Source: Armatimonadota bacterium (GTDB lineage Bacteria > Armatimonadota > JAAZEB01). Taken from it: 64,000 nucleotides of DNA. Location: contig JAAZEM010000118.1 in assembly GCA_012512265.1 (NCBI GenBank), forward strand, positions 1 to 64,000, read 5' to 3'. The notes below the pieces were generated by a model. It ran no database searches and was not told the DNA's origin. It saw nothing but the letters and a program-made list of their open reading frames with translations. Both the position numbers and the translations under genes were made by a program. Of this stretch, positions 1-7,101 are shown one piece after another; position 1 is the first letter of the stretch; each line of letters opens with the position of its first letter.

Positions 1-534
1 CACCTCCAGGTGCCGGCGACCCAGGTCGCTGACGCGGCCGGCAGCGACCAGTTAATGCCGGTATGGGACTTGATGTCGCTCTTCGACGTGATCTACCTCA
101 CCCGCGTGCAGCGAGAGCGCTTCCGCACGCACGCCGAGTATGAAGCGGCTGCCGGCAGCTACTCCATCAAGAGGGCGATGCTCGACAAAGCGAAAAAGGA
201 CGCCCTCATCATGCACCCGCTCCCCCGGGTGGATGAGCTGGATTACCGCATCGACCGCGACCGCCGGGCGGCCTATTTCCGCCAGGCAGGCAACGGCGTG
301 CCGATCCGCATGGCGCTCTCCGCGCTACTCCTTGGCGCCGAGGATCCTGGTCCCGGCACGCATCCCCCGGAGACGCACGCCACTCCGGTGAACACTCCGC
401 CGGGCCTGGTCTGCCCCAACGAACGCTGCGTCACCCGGAACGAGCCCTACCTCACCCCGCGGTTTGTCAGCGTTGCCGGGCACGAGGGGGCGCTCCAATG
501 CGCCTACTGCGATCGCGAGGTGCAGCAGCCGTAG
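1..534 (+). CDS. pyrB: Aspartate carbamoyltransferase, C-terminal part fused to a PyrI-type zinc ribbon (5' end outside window)
   Basis: The frame is open from the first base, so the N-terminal (carbamoyl-phosphate) half lies upstream of the window. The visible 177 residues hold the aspartate-binding half, including the VIYLTRVQRERF and MHPLPRVDEL signatures of ATCase, which condenses carbamoyl phosphate and aspartate in pyrimidine synthesis. After the usual catalytic-chain end (GVPIRMALSALL) comes a Pro/Thr-rich linker and then a zinc ribbon with cysteine codons at 412, 427, 499 and 508 (CPNERC and CAYC). This matches the C-terminal zinc domain of the regulatory chain PyrI. The PyrI nucleotide-binding domain is absent, so allosteric control by CTP/ATP through that domain is not expected. 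The family call is very secure; the role of the ribbon (trimer-trimer contact) is inferred. Confidence 0.93.
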   Translation, partial: HLQVPATQVADAAGSDQLMPVWDLMSLFDVIYLTRVQRERFRTHAEYEAAAGSYSIKRAMLDKAKKDALIMHPLPRVDELDYRIDRDRRAAYFRQAGNGVPIRMALSALLLGAEDPGPGTHPPETHATPVNTPPGLVCPNERCVTRNEPYLTPRFVSVAGHEGALQCAYCDREVQQP

Positions 535-576
535 TGCCGGCGGCAACGGATAGGACGATCCCCCTCCGCTCGGCTC

Positions 577-1275
577 CTACCGCGCGGTGTGGAGCAGGTA
601 GAGCCCGCCCAGCAGCACGAGGAAGCCACAGCTCTTCTTGAGGAGCGCCGTTCCGCGGGATTCGCGGCTCCAATGGAGGTAGCGCTGCACGACTTCGGTG
701 GACGCGCCGGCGGCCACGATGACGGCGCAGTGGCCGGCCCCATAGGCGATGAGCAGGCTGGCCCCGTAGAGCGGCTGCGTGGCGCTCGCCTTGAACGTCA
801 CCGCGAGCACGGGCGCCATGTAGGCGAAGGTGCAAGGCCCCAGGGCAATCCCAAAAACCAGCCCGAGGAGCAGGGCGGCCAGAATTCCCCGGTGGCGTAT
901 CTTACCGGGGCCAACGGCTGGGATGGAGAGGGGGATCACATCCATCAGGTGCAGGCCCACCACGAAGAAAAGCGCGGCCACCACGTAGTTGCCGGCGGCG
1001 CCCACGTCGCCGGCCATGCGTCCCAGTGAGGCGGTGATCGCGCCAATTCCGGCGATGGTGATCAGGATTCCCCCCGCGAAGGCCAGGGAGAGTGCGAATG
1101 CGCGCCGCGCGCTCATCGTCGCCTGGTTCCCGATGAAGCCCACGATCAGCGGGATGCCGGCCAGATGGCACGGGCTGAGTAGAACGCTCAACACCCCCCA
1201 GAGGGCAGCGGCACCGAGCGCGATGCCCGGCGATCCCTCCACGGCGCGGGTCATCGAACTGAGGAGCTGTTCCAT
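577..1275 (-). CDS. ccdA: CcdA/DsbD-type transmembrane thiol-disulfide carrier
   Basis: A 232-residue membrane protein with about six hydrophobic segments and the two half-repeat motifs of the CcdA/DsbD core, LSPCHLAG near residue 33 and LGPCTFAY near residue 145. Each carries one redox cysteine. The family moves electrons from cytoplasmic thioredoxin across the membrane to exported thiol proteins, for example in cytochrome c maturation. The length fits stand-alone CcdA proteins. The start has GGAGGG about 10 bases upstream. Directly upstream on the same strand is the decayed end of a thioredoxin-like gene, its likely former partner. The exported substrate is not identifiable here. Confidence 0.85.
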   Translation of the reverse strand: MEQLLSSMTRAVEGSPGIALGAAALWGVLSVLLSPCHLAGIPLIVGFIGNQATMSARRAFALSLAFAGGILITIAGIGAITASLGRMAGDVGAAGNYVVAALFFVVGLHLMDVIPLSIPAVGPGKIRHRGILAALLLGLVFGIALGPCTFAYMAPVLAVTFKASATQPLYGASLLIAYGAGHCAVIVAAGASTEVVQRYLHWSRESRGTALLKKSCGFLVLLGGLYLLHTAR

Positions 1276-1340
1276 GCTTCAGAAGCCCTCCACCCATCTC
1301 ATCGCGGAGCACACCGGGCGCTCCGCGACGCCCTACTCCT

Positions 1341-1479
1341 TTAGACCCCGCTGAAGGCAATTGCGCGCCCAGAAGTTTCTTGATCTCCGCAGGGAAGAGC
1401 ACGCGCCCGGATGACTTCGCTTTGCCATCCACTGCCAGGGCCAGTGTCGCCATCCCCCCCGAGCTTCACCATATCATAG
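1341..1479 (-). pseudogene. 3' remnant of a small redox-active (thioredoxin_3-like) protein, frameshifted
   Basis: Read on the minus strand, the bases give YDMVKLGG and then, one frame over, MATLALAVDGKAKSSGR followed by EIKKLLG. Together these resemble the last half of small thioredoxin-fold redox proteins (typically ...GVMATPALAVDGK...GRV...EIKKLL). The join needs one base less in a run of seven G (C on the plus strand, bases 1454-1460). The family's cis-proline (TPAL) is leucine here. The N-terminal half with the CxxC site is missing: homology stops near 1479, exactly where a plus-strand remnant begins. The position upstream of the CcdA-like gene fits an old redox operon. The family match is from memory and short, so it is moderately certain. 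Confidence 0.55.
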
Positions 1480-1725
1480 CATACGGATAGAGCTGCCTGG
1501 GCGCTGTGGCGGCACTCTGACATCTTCGCCCGGGCGTATGCCCAGTATGTGACCGTGAAGAGCGGCGACCCCGTGCTCCTGGAGCAGCTGGAGGAGTGCC
1601 GGCAGAGGCGTTTTGACAGAAACGGCCGGAAGATGTATTATCCCGAACAATGGGGTGATGCCGACTTCGAGCCGCTGCTGAAGTAGTTCGATGACGAGTT
1701 TGCCCGGAGGGAGGGGATCCTGTGA
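1480..1725 (+). pseudogene. 3' remnant of a possible phage-type gene, with an in-frame TAG
   Basis: The frame is open from 1480 with no start codon and reads ALWRHSDIFARAYAQYV near its beginning, through YYPEQWGDADFEPLLK, to a TAG at 1684-1686. The same frame then continues with [12 protein letters not shown] to a TGA at 1723-1725, which overlaps the GTG of the next gene in a GTGA. The composition across the TAG is continuous, so this was one gene with its 5' part lost and one amber lesion. The FARAYAQY/YPEQW style recalls C-terminal parts of phage-associated or zincin-like toxin proteins, but I cannot name the family. It shares its breakpoint with the thioredoxin remnant on the other strand. 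Confidence 0.55.
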
Positions 1726-1961
1726 CAAGCGACGAGCTGCTGATGCAGGAGGACGTGAAGAACCTGATGGAGCAGTATGGGTTCTCGCGCGAGCAGGCAG
1801 AGCGCGCCGTGCAGACGAACCTGCGTGCCGGGAGCGACGTGGGCATCAAGGTGGACGGGAAGTTCATCCCGGTGTACTCGCCGATCACAGCGGTGCGCGA
1901 TGAAGTGCTGAAGGAAGCGGTGAGGCTGCAGCGCGAGCAATATGGTGTGGCAGCAATATAG
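1722..1961 (+). CDS. Small hypothetical protein
   Basis: A 79-residue acidic protein starting at GTG, with GGAGGGAGGGG just upstream, overlapping the last codon of the preceding remnant by GTGA. The sequence has a helical first half ([18 protein letters not shown]) and a middle [13 protein letters not shown] strand-like stretch. No family is recognised. The overlap shows it was translationally coupled to the now-broken upstream gene, so it may be an orphaned partner. No membrane segment or signal peptide is visible. Confidence 0.6.
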
Positions 1962-1996
1962 AGCATCCTGCTCTGGCAGGATGAACATAGAGGGCA

Positions 1997-2018
1997 GGGC
2001 GAACAAGGGGGTTCGCCC
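1997..2018. repeat. Small palindromic repeat (GGGCGAAC hairpin)
   Basis: GGGCGAAC and GTTCGCCC form a perfect 8-bp stem around a 6-base loop. Related hairpins with the same GCGAAC core occur at 28252-28310, so this looks like a dispersed REP-like unit. The rest of the 337-base gap 1962-2298 shows no gene or clear signal. Confidence 0.5.
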
Positions 2019-2298
2019 CTACAGGCGGGGCAGTGCATGGGGCCTGGCGGTGGAAGCCGCTGGGCCTTGTTTGTTGGGGGCTGGTCCAATCGGGCCGGCC
2101 CCTTATCGTTTGGGGCGGCTTTCGGGCTGCCGCGGGAGCCGGCGGCAGGATCTCACCTGTCCGCCATCATCGCGTGGGTGAGACGCTGCGGCGTAGTAGC
2201 TCGTAGGACGGCATCAGCGCCGGCGGAACGTCGGATTGATGAAGTCCGGTCGCGCGCAAAACGCACGCGACCGGAGAAAAGCGGCAATCAGGAGAGGG

Positions 2299-2754
2299 CT
2301 ACGCCTCACCCATCTCCTCTTCATCCTCCTCGCCAAGGGCACCCGCCAGACCACCTTTGTGCCCATACTCCGGGCACTCGGTGTGCGGCGAGATCTCATG
2401 GAGCTCGCGACGCTGTTCAGGGGTGAGCACTGCGAGGGCATCCAGCTTGGCGTTTGCCATCAGCAGGCCCATCTCCGTCTTCTTTTGCCCGATATTGCGA
2501 ACCGCCTGCTCCACGAGCATGCGATCCGGCGCATCCTCCATCAGCATCTGCTTTAGCTCGAGTTTGGCCACGCGAACCTCCGCCCACCGGCGGATCATCT
2601 CCTTCTTCGTGTTGAATAGGATCTGACGGAGCTGCTCTTTCTGGGCATCGCTCAGGTCCAGATGCTCCCAGCGGTGGAGCCAGGCCATCTTGTGCATCAT
2701 GCCCGCGTGCCCCCTCCATGGATGCATGTGTCCGCACATTCGGCCACCCATCAT
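2299..2754 (-). CDS. Met/His-rich protein with Spy/CpxP-like LTxxQ pattern
   Basis: A 151-residue protein. The chosen ATG at 2754 (or the next one at 2751) sits 3-6 bases after a perfect AGGAGG; an in-frame ATG at 2790 has no such site. The N-terminus is rich in Met, His and Trp (MMGGRMCGHMHPWRGH). Next comes LSDAQKEQLRQIL near residue 37 and, about 70 residues later, LTPEQRREL, the paired motif of the Spy/CpxP/heavy-metal-resistance fold, with a long helix between. That family comprises periplasmic chaperones or metal sensors. No signal peptide is seen here, so export is uncertain. The acidic tail EEDEEEMGEA is unusual. Confidence 0.65.
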   Translation of the reverse strand: MMGGRMCGHMHPWRGHAGMMHKMAWLHRWEHLDLSDAQKEQLRQILFNTKKEMIRRWAEVRVAKLELKQMLMEDAPDRMLVEQAVRNIGQKKTEMGLLMANAKLDALAVLTPEQRRELHEISPHTECPEYGHKGGLAGALGEEDEEEMGEA

Positions 2755-3078
2755 CGCCCTCCTTGCCACCTTTCCGAACCCTACGCGCATGCGAATGGAG
2801 GCGTCCGCAGATCCCAGTATGGAGCCGTTGATGTGTGCCCTCTTCCTGATGCGTCACGCGGATGGTTCCGCCGCCACAGCATACGCTCTTTGCCAGGTGG
2901 GTCCCGGATCGGGCTTACCCGGGCGGTTCCTATGCCAAACCTGAGCGTCTTCCAGGCGATCCCCAGGGAGGGTCCCGCCGTGCTTTTTCCGCCCGGGCGC
3001 CCAACCGCGATAGCCTGAGCCCGGCGCGCGCGCCGTGATCCCGGTCCCGGGGCAGGAAAGCTAAGAGGAACGCTCGTC
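2755..3078. other. Non-coding gap
   Basis: 324 bases between two minus-strand genes. Apart from the AGGAGG of the downstream gene at 2758-2763, I see no convincing frame, hairpin or repeat. Confidence 0.5.
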
Positions 3079-4158
3079 TCAGCGGCCCGATTCCCCCTTT
3101 TTTGGCAGCCGCGCGATCATCTTGCACAGCTTCTTGGCCTGCTGCTTGCGCTCTCGCTCCGCCTTCCGGTCGCGCGTCGACTCCTGGTATGCCAGCTCCC
3201 GACGCATTCGCCGGTAGTTCTCAAACCGCGCCGGATCCAGCGTGCCATCACTCAGTGCCGCTCGGACCCGGCATCCTGGCTCGCGCTCGTGCTGGCAATC
3301 GGCATAGCGACACCCGAACGCCAACTCCTCAATCTCTGGGAACGCCTCCGCGACCCCCTCCCATGCGTCCCCGATCTGCAGCTCCCGTATACCTGGAGTA
3401 TCCACCACGAGCGCGCCCGAAGGGAGGAGAAAGATCTGGCGGGAGGTCGTCGTATGCCGGCCCTTGCTATCGCCGGCACGCACCGGCTGCGTTGACTGTA
3501 CCTCCTCTCCCAAGAGGTGGTTGATCAGCGTCGATTTCCCCACGCCAGATGACCCAAGCAGCGCCAAGGTGCGCCGCGGGACGAGGTATTGGGCAAGCGC
3601 ATCCAGGCCCTCGCCCGTGAGCGCGCTCACCGCGTGGATCGGGGCGATCCCAGCCACCGCCCGTGCCTCGGCAAGCCGCTCCTCGAGCTGCGAACAGAGA
3701 TCCGCCTTCGTGAGCAGCACCACTGGATCGGCGCCGCTCTGCCAGGCGACCGCCAGGTAGCGCTCGATGCGGCGCAGGCGGTAGTTGTCATCCAGGCCAA
3801 CGGCCAGGAAAAGCGTGTCGATATTCGCGGCCACCGGCTGCTCGCCAGGCTTGGTCCCAGCCTCCTTCCGCGACAGCCAGCTCCGACGCGGCAGAATGCC
3901 GTGTACCAGCGCCTTTGGCGGCTCTTCAGGAAGTATCTAAAGGATGACCCAGTCGCCCACGACCGGCAGCTCGTCTCGCCGCGTGGCGGCATGCAGCACC
4001 TTGCCGGGCAGGATAGCCGCCATCTCCCCGGCCTCCGTTTGCACCCGGTACTGGCCCTTATGCTCGGCGATCACTCGTCCGGGCACATGATCCTCGCCCG
4101 CCTGCGCCGCGAAATGCCCGGCGTAGAACCCGCTCCATCCTAGCGCATCCAACCGCAT
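3079..4158 (-). pseudogene. rsgA: Ribosome small-subunit GTPase RsgA, intact except for one in-frame TAG at codon 74
   Basis: The full frame of 360 codons reads as RsgA (YjeQ): an N-terminal OB-fold to GDWVIL, the circularly permuted GTPase with LLTKADL (G4), SALTGEG (G5), GSSGVGKST (P-loop) and DTPGI (G3), and the C-terminal zinc motif with CRYADCQHEREPGC. RsgA helps mature the 30S subunit. A single TAG at 3937-3939 follows GDWVIL; the same frame resumes at once with ILPEEPPKALVHGILPRR, which is what an RsgA linker looks like. Nothing else is damaged. From the last in-frame ATG at 3834 a 251-residue GTPase without the OB-fold could still be made. It is either a young pseudogene, a sequence error or a suppressed codon. 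Confidence 0.88.
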
Positions 4159-4265
4159 CTCTCTTCCCCCCTCTCTCCCCTGAAATCACCGCGCGGTGGC
4201 ACCGTCGTGCCAACCGCCCGCCGAAGCGTCCTCTCGATGACAACATACTCCATGCCCGCCCCTCT

Positions 4266-4817
4266 CTATCGTCTCTTAGGCTGCGAAATGCACGGAGCGT
4301 CCGGGCCGGCCTCTCCCAGCCATTCCTCATAGCACCGGCGGATCTGGCGCACGTGATAGGCGATGTTCGCTGATGTGCATCCCAGGGTGCCGCCCGCCTC
4401 GCGCCAGGTGAAACCATCCACCAACAGGCTGAGCACCTGCCGTTGGACCGGCTTCAATCGCCGGGCGAACTCCGCCACGCAGGCATAGCCGGCCGGCGAC
4501 TCCTCACGGGCTTCGATCTCAAGGGCGGAATCGTCTAGCGAGGCGAAGCGGCGCGTGCTCGCGCGTCGGACAGCATCGAGCAGGCGCCAGCGAGCATGAT
4601 GGATCAGGTACTGCTCCGGGCTGCCGATGCGCACATCCAGGCCGGGCAGCGCCTCCAGCAAGCCGAGCCACGCCTCCTGCAAGAGGTCATCGGCCTCTTC
4701 GCCGGTTCGACGGGCGTAGTAGGCAGCCATCTTCGCGAGTCGCGGGCGCAGAGAATCGACCACCATGCGGGTGGCGTGCGCGTCCCCCGCGCTCGCGCGC
4801 TCAAACAGGGAATTCAT
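4266..4817 (-). CDS. Sigma-70 family RNA polymerase sigma factor (ECF-like)
   Basis: 183 residues with a region-2-like ADDLLQEAWLGLLEALP around residue 42 and a region-4 helix-turn-helix RLKPVQRQVLSLLVDGFTW followed by LGCTSANIAYHVRQIRRCY. The C-terminus PDAPCISQPKRR is unusual. The start has GGAGAG seven bases ahead. No anti-sigma gene lies beside it, so control may act through expression or an unlinked partner. The SANIAYHVRQ recognition helix resembles sigma factors of small extrachromosomal or phage-like units, but its target promoters are unknown. Confidence 0.8.
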   Translation of the reverse strand: MNSLFERASAGDAHATRMVVDSLRPRLAKMAAYYARRTGEEADDLLQEAWLGLLEALPGLDVRIGSPEQYLIHHARWRLLDAVRRASTRRFASLDDSALEIEAREESPAGYACVAEFARRLKPVQRQVLSLLVDGFTWREAGGTLGCTSANIAYHVRQIRRCYEEWLGEAGPDAPCISQPKRR

Positions 4818-4938
4818 TGTTGGTCTCTCCTCGAAAGCGGTATCAGAATGCAGGCGCGCGCGCCCGCCTACCGGTAGCGCTCCGGAAGAGACCCTTGCCC
4901 AGGGAGGGCGAAAGGGGAGCCCATGCCTTCAGCAGGGG

Positions 4939-5016
4939 CTAGGCCGGAAGGCTACCGGATCGGGAGGCGCTTCGCGCGCGGCGCACGATTTGATTGGGTT
5001 TGATGGTCACCCTCAT
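4939..5016 (-). CDS. Possible 25-residue basic peptide upstream of the sigma-factor gene
   Basis: An ATG at 5016 preceded by AAGGAGAG and a 6-base spacer opens a 26-codon frame, MRVTIKPNQIVRRARSAS..., ending in TAG. It is basic and short, and would be transcribed ahead of the sigma factor, about 120 bases upstream. It may be a leader peptide or chance; the ribosome-binding site is its main support. Nothing else is evident in 4818-5118. Confidence 0.3.
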   Translation of the reverse strand: MRVTIKPNQIVRRARSASRSGSLPA

Positions 5017-5118
5017 TAGTACCTCTCCTTTCCGGTTATGTCGGGAGCACCAGCGTGCCGCTATCGGCACGGCCCCGAACCACTCCCATATTCCTTATCG
5101 CCGCAACGGCTCCTCTTG

Positions 5119-6162
5119 CTAAAGAGTCTGAAATCCATTTTGAACGGCGAACTCGGCCAGCAGGCGCCGCAGGCGGGCCTTCCCTCCCTCGGGCAGGAAG
5201 CTCATCTGCACCGCCTGCGCCATGATGTGGAGGATCTCGCCGTCGCTGAAGCCGTGGGCGGCCTGCAGCCGCGCCAGCTCACGCGTGATGTCGGTGCCAA
5301 ACAGCGTCGGATCGTCGGAGTTGATCGAGAGCCTCACGCCGCGCTCGAACCACCGGCGCACCGGGTGGGCCTCCAGCGACTCGACCGCGCCGGTGAGCAC
5401 GTTGCTCCAGGGGCAACACTCGATGGCGATGCCGTGCTCGACGACGTACTCGGCCAGCCGGGGGTCGTCCTCCATGCGCACGCCATGCCCGATGCGCTCG
5501 ACTCCCAGAAGCCGGATGCAATCCCACACACTCTCCGGCCCCGCAGCCTCGCCCGCGTGCGCCGTCACACGCAGGCCCTGGTCGCGCGCCCACTGATAGA
5601 TCTCCGCGTAGGGCGCGGCGGGGAAGTCACGCTCGTTGCCGCCCAGGGTGATGCCGATCACGCCTCGATCCTGCGCGCCGGCGGCAAACCGCGCCATCCG
5701 CCAGCCATACTCCAACCCCATGTTTCGGGTCAGGTCCAGGAGGAGCGCCATCTCAATCGCGTGCTCGCTCCGGGCGCGCGCATAGCCGCGCTGGATCGCA
5801 TCCAGAACCCGATCCGGGTCCAGACCGTGAAAGTGGAGCAGCGTGCCGGGAGAGAAGATCACTTCGGCATAGCGGACGTTCTGCCGCGCCAGGTTGGAGA
5901 GGACGTCGTAGGTAATCGGCTCCAGGTCATCGGCATCGCGCAGCCACTCCAGGATCGTGCGGAAGTGCGCCAGGAAGTCGTAGAAGTCGCGGTGCTGGTA
6001 GAGGCGCAACACGTCCTCCAGGCAGGCCATCTCGGTATTGCCATGCCGGCGGAACACGCCAAGGAGCGTTTCGGGCGGAATGGCGCCCTCCAGATGGAGG
6101 TGCAGCTCCACCTTGGGCAGCTGCTGGAGGAAGGGACTCACGCTCTGGGCAACACGATTCAT
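5119..6162 (-). CDS. add: Adenosine deaminase family protein
   Basis: 347 residues with the metal-binding HLHLEGAI (His21, His23), the HAGEA motif near residue 200 and SINSDDP near residue 280, all diagnostic of adenosine/adenine deaminases, which hydrolyse the 6-amino group of purines. Its ATG at 6162 overlaps the stop of the upstream aldolase as ATGA, so the two are coupled; a longer open frame to 6597 lies inside the aldolase gene and is not used. The pairing with a class II aldolase suggests a 5'-deoxyadenosine or methylthioadenosine salvage role rather than plain adenosine breakdown; that is inference. Confidence 0.9.
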   Translation of the reverse strand: MNRVAQSVSPFLQQLPKVELHLHLEGAIPPETLLGVFRRHGNTEMACLEDVLRLYQHRDFYDFLAHFRTILEWLRDADDLEPITYDVLSNLARQNVRYAEVIFSPGTLLHFHGLDPDRVLDAIQRGYARARSEHAIEMALLLDLTRNMGLEYGWRMARFAAGAQDRGVIGITLGGNERDFPAAPYAEIYQWARDQGLRVTAHAGEAAGPESVWDCIRLLGVERIGHGVRMEDDPRLAEYVVEHGIAIECCPWSNVLTGAVESLEAHPVRRWFERGVRLSINSDDPTLFGTDITRELARLQAAHGFSDGEILHIMAQAVQMSFLPEGGKARLRRLLAEFAVQNGFQTL

Positions 6163-6827
6163 GGAAGCTCGTCCGTCTTCGCCGGGCGGACGTCGCGCCC
6201 CATGAAACGGTCCAACTCGGCGCGCTGCTCTGGCGAGAGCCCACGGACCCCCTCGAGCTGGCGGGTGATCAGCGTCACCCGGGCCGCCTCTTCCAGTACC
6301 TCCAGCCGGCTGAACGCCTGCATCAGATTCGCCCCCGTGGTGACCACCGCGTGGTTGCGCAGGAGGATCGCGGACGAGCGCCCGGCGCACTCCGCGACGA
6401 TCTCCGCCAACTCCTCGGTACCCATCAGGGCGTAGGGAGCGACCACCGGCGGATCGAGAAGGGCGTACGTCTCCGAGAGGAGCCCGATATCGATCGGGGT
6501 CTCGGCGCAGGAGAAGGCGCTGAGGGTAACGGGGTGGGCGTGGACGATGGCGCCAACCGACGGGTAACGCTGGTAAATCCGCAGGTGCATCAGCCACTCG
6601 CAGCTGGGCTTCAGCTCGGGGGTGAGGTTCCGGCCTTCGAGGTCGATGAGCCCCACTTCACGCGCCCGGATGCGCGCCTTATCGATGCCGCTGGGAGTGA
6701 TAGCAAACCGGTCCGCGCCCGCGCGACACGAGATATTTCCGCCCGTCGCGCTGGTCAGCCGCAAGCGGTAAACGCGCCGCATGCAACGGGCGACCGCTCG
6801 CCGCTCCTCATGAAACTCCTCTTTCAT
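6159..6827 (-). CDS. Class II aldolase/adducin family protein
   Basis: 222 residues matching the fuculose-phosphate aldolase fold: TGGNISCR near the N-terminus, the zinc-binding VHAHPVTLSAFSC and the later LLRNHAVVTTG histidine. Members cleave sugar phosphates (fuculose-1-P, 5-deoxyribulose-1-P) or dehydrate methylthioribulose-1-P. It is first in a two-gene unit with the deaminase gene (4-base overlap). That company favours a nucleoside-derived sugar as substrate, but the sequence alone does not settle it. Confidence 0.85.
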   Translation of the reverse strand: MKEEFHEERRAVARCMRRVYRLRLTSATGGNISCRAGADRFAITPSGIDKARIRAREVGLIDLEGRNLTPELKPSCEWLMHLRIYQRYPSVGAIVHAHPVTLSAFSCAETPIDIGLLSETYALLDPPVVAPYALMGTEELAEIVAECAGRSSAILLRNHAVVTTGANLMQAFSRLEVLEEAARVTLITRQLEGVRGLSPEQRAELDRFMGRDVRPAKTDELP

Positions 6828-7101
6828 CTGATTGCCTCTCGCTGCCGTAGCTAGGCGAATGCTCGCCCGACTCTACTCTCTCTTTGGCGTTTTCGCCCCA
6901 TCTTCCCTTGCGGCGCCGATTCCCATAGGCGCGCGCGGATCAGGCCCTTTGGAGCGAGGTACCCTGTGGGAGAGGATTCGACGCCTCTGGGGAAGGTTCC
7001 GACGGCGACTCGCACCCCGGCTCAGGATGGAGTGGCACCTTTTCTGCGCCGGGCCCGGCAGGAGCCGAGGGCTCCGCCATGCAGTGCGGGAGGGAGACTG
7101 G

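Noticed and set aside
2417-2857. Minus-strand frame overlapping the Spy-like gene
   Set aside because: Composition is that of an out-of-frame shadow; the neighbouring frame has the motif pair and the AGGAGG site.
3937-3939. Genome-wide reassignment of TAG to an amino acid
   Set aside because: TAG ends several intact genes here, for example at 534, 9545 and 54704, so it is a working stop codon.
6828-7101. Glycine or other riboswitch upstream of aspA
   Set aside because: I looked for known aptamer cores in this leader and found none that fit.
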